A stretch of DNA of 64,000 nucleotides from CAJQLB01 sp041392065 (lineage in GTDB: Bacteria > Bacteroidota > Bacteroidia > Flavobacteriales > Flavobacteriaceae), in contig JAWKMU010000004.1 of NCBI GenBank assembly GCA_041392065.1, positions 62,001-126,000 on the forward strand. Reading direction: 5' to 3'. This document shows, piece by piece, positions 8,591 to 16,658 of this stretch (the first letter of the stretch is position 1; the number at the start of each line of letters is the position of its first letter). The notes under the pieces were generated by a model that was not told where the DNA came from, searched no databases, and saw only the letters and a program-made list of their open reading frames with translations. The position numbers and the translations under genes were made by a program.

Positions 8591-9298
8591 TTGAAAAATA
8601 TAATAATTGCAAGCACATCAACAATTTATGGAGGTGATTTTTTAGAGTATTTGCTTAAAGAATTAGAAGTACTATTTAAAAACACAAATGAAATCATTTT
8701 TGTGCCTTATGCGAGACCCAGCGGAATCAGTCATGAAATTTACACCGACAAGGTAAAATCTACATTCAAAAAAATTGGTAAGTCTGTAAAAGGTTTACAT
8801 GAATTTAAAAATCCTATTGAAGCTATTAAAAATGCAAAAAGCATTTTTGTTGGTGGTGGCAATACCTTTGTTTTGGTAAATCAGCTTTATAAAAATGATT
8901 TAATTAAACCTCTTCAAGAGGCTGTTTTGTCTGGCACACCTTATTTGGGTACAAGTGCTGGAAGCAATATTTGCGGTTTAACCATGAACACAACTAATGA
9001 TATGCCAATAATATATCCACCTAGTTTTAAAACATTGGCTTTAGTACCATTTAACATAAACCCTCATTATTTAGACCCAGACCCAAAAAGTAAGCATATG
9101 GGAGAAACGAGAGAAACTCGAATTAAAGAGTTTCATAAATTCAATACGCAACCCGTTGTGGGTCTTAGAGAAGGTAGTTTTTTAAAGGTAAATAATGACG
9201 ATATTATTTTAGAAGGATCTCTTTCAGCCAGAATTTTTGAAGCTGATAAAGCTCCTTATGAATTAAGCACAAATTCTAATTTAAGTTTTTTAAAATAA
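8591..9298 (+). CDS. pepE: Peptidase E (alpha-aspartyl dipeptidase, family S51)
   Basis: A cytoplasmic serine peptidase that hydrolyses dipeptides with N-terminal aspartate. The 235-residue protein has the class I glutamine amidotransferase-like fold with the nucleophile elbow GTSAGSN, Ser122 being the predicted nucleophile, and the upstream FVGGGNTF motif (87-94). Its length matches the Salmonella enzyme. The start codon is TTG at 8591; the next ATG (about 8627) would remove the first beta strand KNIIIAS, so TTG is preferred. Transcribed divergently from the carboxypeptidase-regulatory-domain pair. Confidence 0.88.
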   Translation: MKNIIIASTSTIYGGDFLEYLLKELEVLFKNTNEIIFVPYARPSGISHEIYTDKVKSTFKKIGKSVKGLHEFKNPIEAIKNAKSIFVGGGNTFVLVNQLYKNDLIKPLQEAVLSGTPYLGTSAGSNICGLTMNTTNDMPIIYPPSFKTLALVPFNINPHYLDPDPKSKHMGETRETRIKEFHKFNTQPVVGLREGSFLKVNNDDIILEGSLSARIFEADKAPYELSTNSNLSFLK

Positions 9299-9399
9299 CA
9301 TCTATTATTTAAACTGTGACTTTCATGTTTTTAAAGTGTCAAAAAAATATTAACCATAGCATAAACTTTTGTATTTTAGGAGTTAATTAAAAAACAATC

Positions 9400-10173
9400 A
9401 TGAGAAGAGGTAGTAACAAATTAAGACTATTAATAGGTGCAGGTATTGTACTATTTGCAGTAATTAAATATTGCTCGAGTGCAGAAATAAACCCTTATAC
9501 AGGTGAAAAACAACATATTGCCTTAAATGAAGATCAAGAAATTGCAATGGGCTTACAAGCTGCACCGCAAATGGCACAGCAACATGGAGGTTTATATCCA
9601 AACGAAAATTACCAAGCTTTTGTTGATCAGGTTGGAAATAGATTGGTAAACAACAGTATAGCAAGACAAACTGGATACAAATATGACTTTCATTTACTAG
9701 CAGATAAAAACACAATTAATGCTTTTGCATTACCTGGAGGACAAATATTTATTACCTACGCCTTGTTTTCTAAACTGCAAAACGAGGATCAACTGGCTGG
9801 AGTTTTAGGTCATGAAATTGGACATGTAGTCGGAAGGCATTCTGCCGAACGTATGGCAAACCAAGGTTTAATGGAAGGCATTTTAAATGGTGTAGCTGTT
9901 GGCATTGATCCAAGTACTGCTCAAGGTGCAGCTGCAATTGCTCAAATGGTAAATATGAGCTATGGAAGGGATGATGAATTACAAAGTGACGATCTTGGAG
10001 TAAAATTTATGATAGAATCAGACTACAACCCTGAAGAAATGATTGGTGTTATGGAAATATTAAAAGCTGCCGCTGGACCTAACAGAGTACCTGAACGTAT
10101 GAGCACTCATCCTGATCCAGAAAATCGTGTACAAAAGATTAAGGAAGCCATCGAAAAGTATAAAGATTTATAG
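9400..10173 (+). CDS. M48 family metalloprotease (BepA/HtpX-like, membrane-anchored)
   Basis: A 257-residue zinc peptidase. An N-terminal hydrophobic segment (about 9-24) acts as anchor or signal. The catalytic motif is H138-E-I-G-H142, with the third ligand E193 in the ELQSD motif, all intact. The C-terminal STHPDPENR motif is typical of the BepA/Oma1-like subgroup, which acts in periplasmic quality control of outer-membrane proteins. It lacks TPR repeats, so it is shorter than BepA (about 480). Followed by a strong terminator, so it appears monocistronic. Confidence 0.9.
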   Translation: MRRGSNKLRLLIGAGIVLFAVIKYCSSAEINPYTGEKQHIALNEDQEIAMGLQAAPQMAQQHGGLYPNENYQAFVDQVGNRLVNNSIARQTGYKYDFHLLADKNTINAFALPGGQIFITYALFSKLQNEDQLAGVLGHEIGHVVGRHSAERMANQGLMEGILNGVAVGIDPSTAQGAAAIAQMVNMSYGRDDELQSDDLGVKFMIESDYNPEEMIGVMEILKAAAGPNRVPERMSTHPDPENRVQKIKEAIEKYKDL

Positions 10174-10193
10174 AGTTTTCTTTTAATCCTTTT

Positions 10194-10227
10194 AAACAAA
10201 ATCCTGCTTTAAAGCAGGATTTTGTTT
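10194..10227 (+). terminator. Rho-independent terminator after the M48 gene
   Basis: An almost perfect 34-bp palindrome centred between 10210 and 10211 (…TCCTGCTTT|AAAGCAGGA…) followed by a T-run to 10230. It ends transcription of the M48 gene just before gpmI. Confidence 0.85.
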
Positions 10228-10229
10228 TT

Positions 10230-10237
10230 TATCTTTG
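10230..10237 (+). promoter_or_regulatory. TAnnTTTG -7 box (TATCTTTG) of gpmI
   Basis: An exact match to the Bacteroidetes -7 consensus 18 bp before the gpmI start codon, immediately after the upstream terminator. No clear -33 TTG/TTTG at the right spacing is visible, so the assignment rests on the -7 box and position. Confidence 0.5.
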
Positions 10238-10254
10238 CGTAATAATCTAAATAC

Positions 10255-11772
10255 ATGAACAAAAAAGTAATTTTGATGATTTTGGATGGCTGGGGAAAAT
10301 CTCCAGACCCAAAAGTTTCTGCCATTGATAATGCCAACACACCTTTTATTGATTCGCTTTACCATAAATATCCTAATGCAAGTCTAAGAACAGATGGTCT
10401 AAACGTTGGTTTACCTGAAGGTCAAATGGGAAATAGTGAAGTTGGTCATATGAACCTTGGAGCTGGACGCATCGTATATCAAGATTTGGTTAAAATTAAC
10501 TTGGCAGTACAAAATAAAACCTTAGGTCAAGAAAAAGCATTGGTAAATGCTTTTAATTATGCTAAAACACATCATAAAAATGTTCATTTCTTAGGTCTTG
10601 TTAGTGATGGTGGTGTACATTCTCACATTAATCATTTATTTGGTTTGTTGGATATTGCAAAAGAATTTGGCTTAACCAATGTATTTGTGCATGCCTTTAC
10701 CGACGGTCGCGATGTTGATCCAAAATCTGGATTTGGTTTTATTACAGAAGTGGAAGATTATTTAAAAAAATCCACTGGAGAGTTAGCTACTGTTATAGGA
10801 CGTTACTATGCTATGGATCGTGACAAGCGCTGGGAACGTGTTAAAATTGCTTATGATGCCTTAGTAAATGGCGTTGGAGAATTATCTAATAATATAACTA
10901 AGTCTATTGAAAAAAGTTACGATAGTGATATTACAGACGAATTTTTGAAACCTATAATTAATACTGATAAATATGGAAAACCAATGGCAACTATTCAAGA
11001 AGACGATGTCGTTGTGTTTTTTAATTTCAGAACAGATAGAGGAAGACAACTTACACAAGCTTTAACCCAAGAGGATTATCACGAATATAACATGCACAAG
11101 TTAAATTTGCATTATGTTACGCTTACCAACTACGACGAAACTTTTAAAAACATCAACGTAGTATTTAGTAAGGATAACTTAAAAGACACATTAGGTGAAG
11201 TACTTGAAAAGCATTGTAAAAAACAAATTCGAATTGCAGAAACCGAAAAATATCCTCATGTTACTTTTTTCTTTTCAGGTGGACGTGAAGAACCTTTTAT
11301 TTGCGAAACTCGCATCCTTAGAAATTCTCCTAAAGTAGCAACTTACGATTTAAAACCTGAAATGAGCGCTTTTGAATTAAAAGATGCTCTCATTCCTGAA
11401 CTTGAAAAAGGTGAAGCAGATTTTGTGTGTCTAAACTTTGCTAATGGAGATATGGTTGGTCATACAGGAGTTATGAAAGCAGCTATAAAAGCTTGCGAAG
11501 CTGTAGATAAATGCGTTGAAGAAGTGGTAACAAGCGCACTAAAAAACAACTACACGACACTACTTATTGCAGATCATGGTAACTGTGAAACTATGATTAA
11601 TCCTGATGGTACACCACATACTGCACATACTACCAATCCTGTACCAATTATACTCATTGACAAGGATTTAAAACAGATAAAAGATGGTGTATTAGGTGAT
11701 ATTGCTCCAACTATTTTAAAATTAATGGGTATTGAAAAACCAGCAGCCATGTCTCAAAATTCATTAATTTAA
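10255..11772 (+). CDS. gpmI: 2,3-bisphosphoglycerate-independent phosphoglycerate mutase
   Basis: Interconverts 3- and 2-phosphoglycerate in glycolysis/gluconeogenesis; cytoplasmic, two Mn ions. The 505 residues match the family length. The alkaline-phosphatase-like domain carries D11 in MILDGWG, the phosphorylated Ser61 in MGNSEVGH, and C-terminal metal ligands in ADHGNCE and HTAHTTNPVP. The inserted phosphotransferase domain contains HAFTDGRDVDP. All catalytic motifs are intact. The HAD phosphatase gene follows 19 bp later. Confidence 0.97.
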   Translation: MNKKVILMILDGWGKSPDPKVSAIDNANTPFIDSLYHKYPNASLRTDGLNVGLPEGQMGNSEVGHMNLGAGRIVYQDLVKINLAVQNKTLGQEKALVNAFNYAKTHHKNVHFLGLVSDGGVHSHINHLFGLLDIAKEFGLTNVFVHAFTDGRDVDPKSGFGFITEVEDYLKKSTGELATVIGRYYAMDRDKRWERVKIAYDALVNGVGELSNNITKSIEKSYDSDITDEFLKPIINTDKYGKPMATIQEDDVVVFFNFRTDRGRQLTQALTQEDYHEYNMHKLNLHYVTLTNYDETFKNINVVFSKDNLKDTLGEVLEKHCKKQIRIAETEKYPHVTFFFSGGREEPFICETRILRNSPKVATYDLKPEMSAFELKDALIPELEKGEADFVCLNFANGDMVGHTGVMKAAIKACEAVDKCVEEVVTSALKNNYTTLLIADHGNCETMINPDGTPHTAHTTNPVPIILIDKDLKQIKDGVLGDIAPTILKLMGIEKPAAMSQNSLI

Positions 11773-11791
11773 TGTAACTTTCGGCATTATT

Positions 11792-12202
11792 ATGGATATA
11801 TACAACAGACTTACAATAGCTATAGATTTTGATGGAACCATTGTAGAAGATGCGTATCCAAAAATTGGTAAGCCACGTATTTTTGCCTTTGAAACCCTTA
11901 ACAAACTTCAAGAAGATGGTCACAGACTTATTTTATGGACTTACAGAAGTGGAGTGCGATTGGATGAAGCTGTCGAGTTTTGCAAAGACAATGGCATAGA
12001 GTTTTATGCTATAAACAAAAGTTTTCCTGAAGAACAGTTTGATTATACCAAAAGCCGTAAAATCTTGGCTGATCTTTTTATAGATGATAGAAATCTTGGT
12101 GGTGTTTTAGGTTGGGGAGAAATTTACCAAAAACTTACCAATGCCAAACCTCACTTAAAGCCAAATCAAAAGAAAAAAGGGTTTCTGGGACTTTTTCGTT
12201 AA
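11792..12202 (+). CDS. HAD-superfamily hydrolase (BT0820-like small phosphatase)
   Basis: A 136-residue minimal HAD phosphatase. Motif I is IDFDGTIVED (residues 11-20, nucleophile D12 or D14 in DFD), a LWTYRSG stretch corresponds to motif II and DLFIDDRN to the acidic motif IV. It lacks a cap domain, as in Bacteroides BT0820. The substrate is unknown. Probably co-transcribed with gpmI, 19 bp upstream; it ends 1 bp before the stop of a convergent CoA-transferase gene. Confidence 0.85.
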   Translation: MDIYNRLTIAIDFDGTIVEDAYPKIGKPRIFAFETLNKLQEDGHRLILWTYRSGVRLDEAVEFCKDNGIEFYAINKSFPEEQFDYTKSRKILADLFIDDRNLGGVLGWGEIYQKLTNAKPHLKPNQKKKGFLGLFR

Positions 12203-12203
12203 T

Positions 12204-13475
12204 CTAATTTCGTATTAAATTATAATAATCGCGCTCAATGGATTCTCTAAAATCTGGATGAGCAATTTCTGTTAAGGCTTTAACGCGTTGTTTAATTGTT
12301 TTACCATATAAATTTGCAATACCATATTCTGTCACTACATAATGAACATGCGAACGTGTTGTAACCACTCCAGCTCCAGGTTTTAATGATGGTACAATTC
12401 TACTAATTCCTTTACTTGTTATGGAAGGTAAGGCAATAATGGCTTTTCCGCCTTCACTTAAAGAAGCAGCCCTAATAAAATCCATTTGCCCTCCTACTCC
12501 AGAATACATTATAGCACCAATTGAATCTGCACATACTTGACCAGTTACATCAACTTCGATGGCAGAATTTATGGCTACCATTCTCGGATTTTGCTTAATC
12601 ACAGAAACATCATTTACATAATCTGAAGCTCTCATTTCTATAAAAGGATTATCATCTACATAATCATACAAACGCTTTGATCCCATTAAAAAAGTAGCTA
12701 AAGCTCGACCTCTATTAATCCCTTTATAGTTTCCATTAATGACATCATTTAAAATTAAATCAATCACACCATCAGAAAACATTTCAGTATGTAACCCTAA
12801 ATCTTTGTGATTAGTCAATCTTGATAACACAGCATTTGGAATATTACCAATTCCCATTTGTAATGTGCTTCTATCTTCAATTAATCCAGCAACATGATTA
12901 CCAATTTTGTTTTCAATCTCAGTAGGCTCAGATGCTGGATGTATTGGTAAAGGTTCATCACACTCAACAAAAGCGTCAATTTCAGAGATATGAATAATTC
13001 CTGCACCATGTGTTCTTGGCATTTGCTTATTTACTTGTGCAATTACATAATTTGCATTATCAATGGCTGCCAATGTTGCTTCAACTGAAACACCTAAAGA
13101 ACAATAACCATGTTTGTCTGGAACAGATACATGAATTAAAGCAACTTGCAAATCGATGATATTTCTTTTAAATAATAAAGGTAATTCACTTAAAAAAACA
13201 GGTGTATAAGACCCATTACCAGCTTTTAAAGTATGTCTAACATTTTTGCCTATAAAAAAGGAGTTAACGTGAAAACTATCTTTAAGTTCTAGGCTTGCAT
13301 AAGGAGCTGCACCTTCAGTGTGCAATTGACAAATTTGAACATTTCTTAATTCTTCATGTCTAGCAGTCATTGCATTTATTAAAACTTGCGGCACTGCTGC
13401 TGCTGCTTGAAGGTAAACTTTATCGTTGGATTTGATGATTTTAACAGCATCTTCTGCGCTTATTGCTTTGTACAT
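12204..13475 (-). CDS. Acetyl-CoA hydrolase/CoA-transferase family protein
   Basis: A 423-residue family-I-like CoA transferase resembling 4-hydroxybutyrate or acetate CoA-transferases and acetyl-CoA hydrolase. The N-terminal domain contains the AAAAVPQ loop; the C-terminal domain has GIGNIPNAV (208-216) and the likely catalytic Glu231 in LHTEMFSDGV, then the conserved EYGIANLYGKT. It probably exchanges CoA between short-chain acyl groups (acetate, succinate, butyrate-type acids); the substrate cannot be resolved. It is transcribed divergently from map with a TAATTTTG -7 box and a palindrome in the shared gap. Confidence 0.88.
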   Translation of the reverse strand: MYKAISAEDAVKIIKSNDKVYLQAAAAVPQVLINAMTARHEELRNVQICQLHTEGAAPYASLELKDSFHVNSFFIGKNVRHTLKAGNGSYTPVFLSELPLLFKRNIIDLQVALIHVSVPDKHGYCSLGVSVEATLAAIDNANYVIAQVNKQMPRTHGAGIIHISEIDAFVECDEPLPIHPASEPTEIENKIGNHVAGLIEDRSTLQMGIGNIPNAVLSRLTNHKDLGLHTEMFSDGVIDLILNDVINGNYKGINRGRALATFLMGSKRLYDYVDDNPFIEMRASDYVNDVSVIKQNPRMVAINSAIEVDVTGQVCADSIGAIMYSGVGGQMDFIRAASLSEGGKAIIALPSITSKGISRIVPSLKPGAGVVTTRSHVHYVVTEYGIANLYGKTIKQRVKALTEIAHPDFRESIERDYYNLIRN

Positions 13476-13494
13476 AACGTATTTATTTATACTA

Positions 13495-13502
13495 CAAAAT
13501 TA
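13495..13502 (-). promoter_or_regulatory. TAnnTTTG -7 box (TAATTTTG) of the CoA-transferase gene
   Basis: On the minus strand, 20 bp before the CoA-transferase ATG, TAATTTTG fits the -7 consensus. A perfect palindrome at 13510-13530 lies just upstream of it. Confidence 0.4.
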
Positions 13503-13509
13503 TTGATTA

Positions 13510-13530
13510 AAACAGGTTTAAAACCTGTTT
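13510..13530. promoter_or_regulatory. Perfect 10-1-10 palindrome, possible operator
   Basis: AAACAGGTTT / AAACCTGTTT around a central A at 13520, in the gap between divergent CoA-transferase and map genes, where a terminator would make no sense. Its centre lies roughly 30 bp upstream of the predicted transcription start of the CoA-transferase gene. The regulator is unknown. Confidence 0.4.
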
Positions 13531-13571
13531 AAAGTCATAAAAACATAAAAACATTACATTTTATTTTTGAG

Positions 13572-13579
13572 TATCTTTG
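13572..13579 (+). promoter_or_regulatory. TAnnTTTG -7 box (TATCTTTG) of map
   Basis: An exact -7 consensus 16 bp before the map ATG at 13596; implies a very short leader. No -33 element was identified. Confidence 0.5.
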
Positions 13580-13595
13580 CCATTATTTTTTGAGC

Positions 13596-14414
13596 ATGAT
13601 TATAGTAAAAACAAAAGAAGAAATAGAATTAATGCGTGAAAGTGCTTTGGTAGTTTCCAGAACTTTAGGAATGCTGGCCAAAGAAGTAAAACCAGGTGTT
13701 ACTACGTTGCAATTGGACAAATTAGCTGAGGATTATATTCGCTCACAAGGTGCTATTCCAGGATTTTTAGGATTGTATGATTTTCCAAACACACTTTGCA
13801 TGAGCCCAAACGAACAAGTGGTACATGGCTTTCCAACCAATGTACCCTTAAAAGAAGGTGATATTATTTCTATAGATTGTGGTGCTATAAAAAATGGCTT
13901 TTATGGTGATCATGCCTATACATTTGCTGTTGGTGAAATAGCTCCTGAAACTGAAAGGTTACTTCAAATAACTAAAGAATCTCTTTATGTTGGTATCAAA
14001 GAATTTAAATTAGGTAATCGCGTTGGAGATGTTGGTTATGCTATACAGCAATATTGTGAATCTCATGGCTATGGTGTGGTTAGAGAATTAGTTGGACATG
14101 GATTAGGACGTAAAATGCATGAAGATCCAGAAATGCCAAATTATGGAAAACGTGGTAGAGGCAAAAAGTTTATTGAAGGTATGGTTGTAGCTATTGAGCC
14201 AATGATAAATATGGGAACACATCGCATTAAACAACATCGCGATGGTTGGACGATTACCACTTTAGACGGAAAACCGAGTGCTCACTTTGAACATGATGTT
14301 GCTATTGTAGATGGGAAACCTGAATTACTATCAACCTTTGCTTACATTTATGAGGCCTTAGGTATTGAAAGTAATGAGGAAGATGAATTTAGACAAAAGG
14401 CATTAATTTTATAA
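13596..14414 (+). CDS. map: Methionine aminopeptidase, type I
   Basis: Removes the initiator methionine from nascent proteins. The 272-residue pita-bread protein has all five metal ligands D94, D105, H168, E201 and E232 and the catalytic H78 (VVHGFP). It lacks the N-terminal zinc-binding extension, so it is the E. coli-like type I form. The ATG at 13596 is used; a TTG two codons upstream (13590) would lie almost on the predicted transcription start. The C-terminal extension to ...FRQKALIL is slightly longer than in E. coli (264). Confidence 0.96.
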   Translation: MIIVKTKEEIELMRESALVVSRTLGMLAKEVKPGVTTLQLDKLAEDYIRSQGAIPGFLGLYDFPNTLCMSPNEQVVHGFPTNVPLKEGDIISIDCGAIKNGFYGDHAYTFAVGEIAPETERLLQITKESLYVGIKEFKLGNRVGDVGYAIQQYCESHGYGVVRELVGHGLGRKMHEDPEMPNYGKRGRGKKFIEGMVVAIEPMINMGTHRIKQHRDGWTITTLDGKPSAHFEHDVAIVDGKPELLSTFAYIYEALGIESNEEDEFRQKALIL

Positions 14415-14419
14415 TATTC

Positions 14420-14497
14420 TGTCATCCTGAACTTGATTCAGGATCTTTTAATTTTTATATAATTTATTATAGATTCCGCATCAAGCGCGGAATGACA
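14420..14497. repeat. Inverted pair of TGTCA...TCT hairpin repeats
   Basis: The left unit 14420-14446 has an 8-bp inner stem (ATCCTGAA/TTCAGGAT). The inverted right unit 14471-14497 has a different 7-bp stem (ATTCCGC/GCGGAAT on the minus strand). Both share the TGTCA and TCT ends with the copies at 698 and 1897. The right unit ends 1 nt before the next start codon. Confidence 0.75.
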
Positions 14498-14498
14498 A

Positions 14499-15272
14499 AT
14501 GAAGTTGAAAAAACTATTCAAACTCTTCTTAAACTTAATTCCAAGACCAATACTTATTCGCTTAAGTTATGTGGTTAGGCCAATTCTTGCTTTCTTCTTA
14601 AAAGGAAACACATATACTGATCCAATTGATGGTAAGAGTTTTAAAAGCTTTTTACCTTATGGTTATGGTAAACAACGTCATAATGTACTCTCTCCTTCTA
14701 CATTGAGTTTAGAACGTCATAGGTTATTGTGGTTGTATCTTAAAAATGAAACTGATTTCTTTTTGGCTAAAAAAAAAGTACTTCATTTTGCACCAGAACA
14801 AGCATTCTACAAACGATTTAGAAAAATGAAAAATCTGGATTATGTGACAACTGATTTAAACTCACCATTAGCTGATGTAAAAGCAGATATATGTGACCTT
14901 CCATTTAAAGACAATGAATTTGATGTGATTTTTTGTAACCATGTTTTAGAACATATTCCTGATGATACCAAAGCGATGCAGGAATTATATCGTATTTTAA
15001 AAGTTGGTGGTTTTGGTATTTTTCAAATTCCGCAAGATTTAGATAGAGCAACCACTTTTGAAGATGATAGCATCACAGATAAAAAAGAACGAGCCAAAAT
15101 ATTTGGACAATACGACCATGTTCGAATTTATGGCAGAGACTATTTTGATAAACTCCGTTCAGTTGGTTTTAAAGTTGAAGAAGTTGACTATACAGCTAGG
15201 CTTTCAGAGGATGATATTATCAAGTATTGCTTAGCTAAAGGTGAAATAATTCCTGTGGTTTATAAAGAATAG
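14499..15272 (+). CDS. Class I SAM-dependent methyltransferase
   Basis: A 257-residue Methyltransf_11-type protein. The N-terminal 35 residues are hydrophobic and basic, perhaps membrane associating. The core begins with VLHFAPEQAFYKRF (about 93-106), an atypical SAM loop in which the usual GCG-type motif is replaced by APEQ. It continues with DLPFKDNEFDVIFCNHVLEHI (131-151, motifs II/III) and LKVGGFGIFQIPQD. The substrate is unknown; related proteins are often annotated near glycan or lipid genes. The start lies 1 nt after a hairpin repeat. Confidence 0.8.
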   Translation: MKLKKLFKLFLNLIPRPILIRLSYVVRPILAFFLKGNTYTDPIDGKSFKSFLPYGYGKQRHNVLSPSTLSLERHRLLWLYLKNETDFFLAKKKVLHFAPEQAFYKRFRKMKNLDYVTTDLNSPLADVKADICDLPFKDNEFDVIFCNHVLEHIPDDTKAMQELYRILKVGGFGIFQIPQDLDRATTFEDDSITDKKERAKIFGQYDHVRIYGRDYFDKLRSVGFKVEEVDYTARLSEDDIIKYCLAKGEIIPVVYKE

Positions 15273-15299
15273 TCATTTCGAGCAAGGCGAGAAATCACA
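15272..15299 (+). repeat. Hairpin repeat unit, left of the GIY-YIG gene
   Basis: A TGTCA-family unit (first T changed) with inner stem ATTTC/GAAAT. It starts at the stop codon of the methyltransferase gene and is inverted relative to the unit at 15635-15662; together they box the GIY-YIG gene. Confidence 0.65.
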
Positions 15300-15311
15300 T
15301 CATAAAATTCT

Positions 15312-15611
15312 TCAAATAATTTGATTATTTAAAGTTTCCCATTTTGGATTGAACTCAGAAATTAGTTTATTTTTCTTTTCTCTTCTCCATTTTTTCAGTT
15401 CCTTTTCTCTATTAATAGCATCTTTAGGATATTGAAAACCCTCATAATAAACCAGATAATAACATGCATATTTACCAGCAAAAGATTTCTTTTGATTTTG
15501 GTTGTCAAAATAATGTTCTGAAATTCTTTTCTGAATATTATTCGTAACACCAATATAAAGTGTAGTTCTATATTTATTAGTAACTATATAAACGAAATAG
15601 TTATATATCAT
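15312..15611 (-). CDS. Small GIY-YIG nuclease-domain protein
   Basis: A 99-residue protein that is essentially one GIY-YIG domain: YFVYIVTNKY (5-14) and LYIGVTNNIQKRISEH (18-33) give the paired GIY/YIG strands with the arginine R29, and E73 (INREKELKKW) matches the catalytic glutamate. Stand-alone proteins of this kind are very common in Bacteroidetes; the function is unknown (structure-specific DNA cleavage is inferred). The gene is flanked by inverted copies of the hairpin repeat (15272-15299 and 15635-15662), suggesting gene and repeats arrived or move together. Confidence 0.85.
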   Translation of the reverse strand: MIYNYFVYIVTNKYRTTLYIGVTNNIQKRISEHYFDNQNQKKSFAGKYACYYLVYYEGFQYPKDAINREKELKKWRREKKNKLISEFNPKWETLNNQII

Positions 15612-15634
15612 TATTTAAATAAAAAATAGATTAT

Positions 15635-15662
15635 GCGATTTCTCCTTTCAGTCGAAATGACA
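15635..15662 (-). repeat. Hairpin repeat unit, right of the GIY-YIG gene
   Basis: An inverted copy of the unit at 15272-15299, with the same ATTTC/GAAAT stem but a different loop. It lies between the GIY-YIG start and the apbE stop. Confidence 0.65.
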
Positions 15663-15679
15663 ATCAAATAATTTATTAT

Positions 15680-16657
15680 TTAGTCCTCAGGAAAACTATT
15701 CAAAGCAAGGGTTTCCAATTGCTTCTTTTCATTTTCAAAAATGAAAAACACTTTCAATTCTGGATGTGTTTTTAAAAGCTCACTTACCTTATCAATTCCC
15801 ATGGCTTGAAATGCTGTAGCATAAGCATCTGCAGTCATACAATCATTGGCTATCACAGAAACGCTGAGTATATTTGTTTTACTTGGATAACCTGTTTTAG
15901 TATCTATAATATGTGCATAACGATTGCCTTGAGCATCAAGTTTGAACTTTCTGTAAGTTCCAGATGTTGCCATCGCTTCATCTTCAAGATATATTGCTTT
16001 AATAACAGACTGTGAGCCATCAAAGTTTGGTTTATCTATACCTACGTTCCAATTCGTCATTTTCTCTTGGTTAATGCCTTTGCATCGTATTTCTCCTCCA
16101 ATTTCAACTAAATAATCATTAATATCCTGCGTTTCTAAAAACTCAGCAATAACATCTACAGCATAACCTTTGGCTATGGCATTAAAATCTAAAAATGTAT
16201 AAAGATTTTCTTTCTGTATGGCATTTCTTCTCAGCTTTACTTTATCTAACCCAACTGAAAGCATCAAACTATCAATTTTTAAGCTATCAAGTGATACTAT
16301 CTTTCCTTCAGGACCAAAATCCCAAGCATTTACAATAGCTCCTATGGTTGGATCGAAAGCACCAGAAGTAACATCATAAATTGTTTTTGAAGTATTGAAA
16401 ACTTTAGTAAAATGCTCATCAATCTCAACAGCTTCATTTCTGTTTATTTTAGAAATATCTGAGTTTTCAATGTAAGTTGACATGGATTTGTTTATCACAA
16501 AAAATAAACTATCAAACTGCTTTTCGAAGTTAATATCACTATCATAAATCACACTATATGAAGTACCAAAAACCTGACCTGAGAGTTTGGTATTAATACG
16601 TTCTTTCTTACATGAAACCAAGCATAAAGCAAGATATATTATAAAAATTTGCTTCAT
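15680..16657 (-). CDS. apbE: FAD:protein FMN transferase ApbE (lipoprotein)
   Basis: Covalently transfers FMN from FAD to a threonine of target proteins, notably NqrB and NqrC, in the periplasm. The 325-residue protein has a lipoprotein signal with Cys16 (LVSCKK), a GQVFGTSYSV N-terminal motif, NAWDFGPEG, the DFNAIAKGYAVD substrate loop and the EIGGEIRCKG and TADAYATAFQ metal/FAD motifs. The family-typical length supports a complete enzyme. The nqr operon 3.5 kb away provides its likely substrates. The small gene 1 bp upstream is probably in the same operon. Confidence 0.94.
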   Translation of the reverse strand: MKQIFIIYLALCLVSCKKERINTKLSGQVFGTSYSVIYDSDINFEKQFDSLFFVINKSMSTYIENSDISKINRNEAVEIDEHFTKVFNTSKTIYDVTSGAFDPTIGAIVNAWDFGPEGKIVSLDSLKIDSLMLSVGLDKVKLRRNAIQKENLYTFLDFNAIAKGYAVDVIAEFLETQDINDYLVEIGGEIRCKGINQEKMTNWNVGIDKPNFDGSQSVIKAIYLEDEAMATSGTYRKFKLDAQGNRYAHIIDTKTGYPSKTNILSVSVIANDCMTADAYATAFQAMGIDKVSELLKTHPELKVFFIFENEKKQLETLALNSFPED

Positions 16658-16658
16658 T

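Noticed and set aside
15312..15611. GIY-YIG gene as a homing endonuclease in an intron or intein
   Set aside because: It is free-standing between intact genes, without intron or intein signatures; the neighbouring genes are not interrupted.
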